A stretch of 8,477 nucleotides of DNA, taken from assembly GCA_949499045.1 (NCBI GenBank), contig CATEEE010000123.1, positions 1-8,477 of the forward strand, given 5' to 3'. The DNA is from Marinobacterium sp. xm-d-530. Its GTDB lineage: Bacteria > Pseudomonadota > Gammaproteobacteria > Pseudomonadales > Balneatricaceae. The first letter of the stretch is position 1; each line of letters begins with the position of its first letter. Positions 6,775 through 8,477 of this stretch are shown here, piece by piece. The position numbers and the translations under genes were made by a program. The notes beneath the pieces were generated by a model. The model searched no databases. It was not told the origin of the DNA and worked only from the letters and a program-made list of their open reading frames with translations.

Positions 6775-7866
6775 TTAATCGCGGAATAGACTGCGTTCAG
6801 CAAAGAGCGGCATATCTTCGCCTTTCTCTTCGATCGGTTCGTTGTGGTAACGCTCGATGCGCTCTACTTCATTTTTGGAACCGAACACCAAACCTATGCG
6901 CTGGTGCAATTCGGTCGGCATCACATCCAGCATTGGGTAGCTGCCCGTACTGGCACGTCCACCTGCCTGTTCGATAATCATGCCAACAGGGTTCGCTTCA
7001 TAGAGCAGTCGTAATTTGCCGGCCTTGCTTGGATCTTTGGTATCACGGGGATACATGAACACCCCACCCCGCATTAGGATACGATGAGCCTCCGCGACCA
7101 TCGAAGCGATCCAACGCATATTGAAGTCTTTACCGCGAGGACCGGTCGATCCCGCTAAGCACTCGTCAACATAGCGTTTAACTGGCGCTTCCCAGAAACG
7201 GCTATTGGAGGTATTGATCGCAAACTCCTGAGTGTCTTCAGGAATAGTGATACTTGGGTGAGTCAACATAAACTCACCAAGGGCAGGATCCAGCGTAAAG
7301 CCAACCACGCCATTACCAACTGTAAGAATCAGCATGGTCGATGGACCGTAAAGCGCGTATCCAGCCGCTACCTGCTGTGATCCGGGCTGCAGAAACACCT
7401 CCTCTTGAATAGGCGTTGTGGCATCATCCGGTGCACGAAGAATCGAGAAAATACTGCCCACTGAGACGTTCACATCAATATTTGAAGAACCATCGAGTGG
7501 ATCAAAAACAATCAGGTAACGACCTTTCGGATTTCCCTCTGGAATATCCAGAGCCTCATCCATCTCTTCAGAGGCCATACCCAGAAGATGACCGCCCCAC
7601 TCTGTCGTTTTAATAAAGATGTCGTTACTCAGGACATCCAGTTTCTTCTGGGCTTCACCTTGAACATTGATACTGCCACCGGCATCTTCATTATGTTCAC
7701 CGTGCAGACCCGCCAACTCGCCGTAAGCGACAGCTTTCGCGATCTGCTTACAGGCCATCGCCACATCCAAAATCAAGGCGTTAAAATCACCGCTGGCACT
7801 TGGGTAACGACGACGCTCTTCGATTAGGTATTGAGTTAGCGTCGTTCTATTGGTTCTAAATGGCAT
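6775..7866 (-). CDS. fbp: Fructose-1,6-bisphosphatase class I
   Basis: Mg-dependent sugar bisphosphatase of 363 residues, somewhat longer than the ~332-aa E. coli Fbp because of an extended C-terminal tail (about 335-363). It converts fructose-1,6-bisphosphate to fructose-6-phosphate. As cbbF it probably also serves sedoheptulose bisphosphate, since no separate SBPase is in the window. The metal-site signature FDPLDGSSNID is at 121-131, the upstream acidic ASEE at 98-101, and the active-site signature GKLRLLYEANPVG at 283-295. The N-terminal segment that in E. coli-type enzymes reads TGELT and binds AMP is SGDFN here (25-29), so AMP control may differ. The ATG at 7866 has AAGAGG about 8 nt upstream. 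It is 36 nt after cbbY and 23 nt before prk. Confidence 0.96.
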   Translation of the reverse strand: MPFRTNRTTLTQYLIEERRRYPSASGDFNALILDVAMACKQIAKAVAYGELAGLHGEHNEDAGGSINVQGEAQKKLDVLSNDIFIKTTEWGGHLLGMASEEMDEALDIPEGNPKGRYLIVFDPLDGSSNIDVNVSVGSIFSILRAPDDATTPIQEEVFLQPGSQQVAAGYALYGPSTMLILTVGNGVVGFTLDPALGEFMLTHPSITIPEDTQEFAINTSNSRFWEAPVKRYVDECLAGSTGPRGKDFNMRWIASMVAEAHRILMRGGVFMYPRDTKDPSKAGKLRLLYEANPVGMIIEQAGGRASTGSYPMLDVMPTELHQRIGLVFGSKNEVERIERYHNEPIEEKGEDMPLFAERSLFRD

Positions 7867-7902
7867 ATCAGTTGCCTCTTATTATTTTAAAAATCGGTAT
7901 CG

Positions 7903-8477
7903 TTAAGCGATCAATTGAGCCAGCTGCTCTAAATTCACATCGCTTAATGTAGGAACAATCAAATCAGCCCCAGTGAAATCATGGTGCTTCGAAAATTCAT
8001 TAGGGGTTATGACGGTAGCAAGACCTGCGCCTTTAGCTGCTCTCAAGCCATTGTTGGTATCTTCAATGGCAATCGCCTCTGTCGCAGAGAGACCTAAACG
8101 CTCTAAAGCTTGAAGGTAGACACTGGGATCTGGCTTTTTATTCGGGGCAGTTACTGCGTTTTCGACAACCGTGAACGTCTCTTGCCAGTCGTCACCCATG
8201 GCGTGGGAAAGCAGTGCTTCGATGTTGGCAGGGGTTGTCGTGGTAGCGATGGCTAGCTTCAAACCAGCAGACTTCGCCGCCTCTATTAGCTCTAAAACAC
8301 CTGGGCGCATTGCCACATCTCCGCAAGCGACCATCTCTTCATAACGAGCCGTTTTAGTCGCATGCAGTTCTGGAATGATTGAGTCGATACGCTCTTCACT
8401 GACTTGAACGCCTCGATCAGGCCTTTGATTCCAGTAGTGACGAATACGCTCTTTGCCACCAGAAACTTCGAGCAGCT
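7903..8477 (-). CDS. cbbY: CbbY-like HAD phosphatase (xylulose-1,5-bisphosphatase), 5' end outside window
   Basis: The C-terminal 190 residues of a HAD phosphatase; the frame stays open to the right edge, so the start and the DxDG nucleophile motif are missing. The Met codon at 8334 is internal, because clear CbbY sequence continues upstream of it: LEVSGGKERIRHYW in the cap, then HATKTARYEEMV. Visible HAD elements are LAIATTTTPAN (motif II, a CbbY hallmark), NKKPDP (motif III Lys) and IAIEDTNNGLRAAKGAG (motif IV). CbbY removes xylulose-1,5-bisphosphate, a misfire product that blocks RuBisCO. First visible gene of the cbb operon, 36 nt before fbp. RuBisCO genes (and perhaps cbbX) are likely upstream, off the window. 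Confidence 0.92.
   Translation of the reverse strand, partial: LLEVSGGKERIRHYWNQRPDRGVQVSEERIDSIIPELHATKTARYEEMVACGDVAMRPGVLELIEAAKSAGLKLAIATTTTPANIEALLSHAMGDDWQETFTVVENAVTAPNKKPDPSVYLQALERLGLSATEAIAIEDTNNGLRAAKGAGLATVITPNEFSKHHDFTGADLIVPTLSDVNLEQLAQLIA

Noticed and set aside
7903..8334. Reading cbbY as a complete 143-aa protein starting at the Met codon at 8334
   Set aside because: The frame stays open to the right edge and encodes typical CbbY cap sequence upstream of that Met, so the gene is cut by the window rather than short.

Overview
The window looks like chromosomal DNA of a moderate-GC gammaproteobacterium that fixes CO2 by the Calvin-Benson-Bassham (CBB) cycle. The taxon is inferred from the proteobacterial cbb gene set, a 216-aa Grx2-type glutaredoxin close to the enterobacterial/oceanospirillalean family, and strong Shine-Dalgarno sites. 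Species cannot be told from the sequence. I see no rRNA, tRNA, CRISPR array, insertion sequence or prophage gene.

Right and centre (about 2072-8477, all minus strand, so transcription runs right to left): a tightly packed cbb operon in the order cbbY (5' end off the window), fbp/cbbF, prk/cbbP, tkt/cbbT, gph/cbbZ, fba/cbbA. Gaps are only 11-42 nt, nearly every gene has a clear ribosome binding site, and no internal terminator is visible. Prk makes ribulose-1,5-bisphosphate. Tkt, Fba and Fbp run the regenerative limb. CbbY and Gph remove two by-products of RuBisCO (xylulose bisphosphate and 2-phosphoglycolate). RuBisCO itself is not in the window and is expected upstream, beyond the right edge. 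The gap (cbbG) and pgk (cbbK) genes that often sit between cbbZ and cbbA in other proteobacterial operons are absent here. A perfect 10-bp hairpin at 2031-2055 separates the operon end from the convergent gene on its left.

Left (1-2024): a plus-strand PaaI-like hotdog thioesterase gene (1569-2024) is divergent from a minus-strand grxB (804-1454). A minus-strand DHA2-like drug-efflux transporter gene follows, running off the left edge. Its 128-bp upstream region holds several inverted repeats and a hairpin/T-tract that reads as an intrinsic terminator on the plus strand, although no plus-strand gene precedes it.

The coding content is well-known biology. The points most worth a second look are the non-coding structures at 690-805, the unusual cbb gene complement, the altered AMP-site motif in Fbp, and the corrected gph start.
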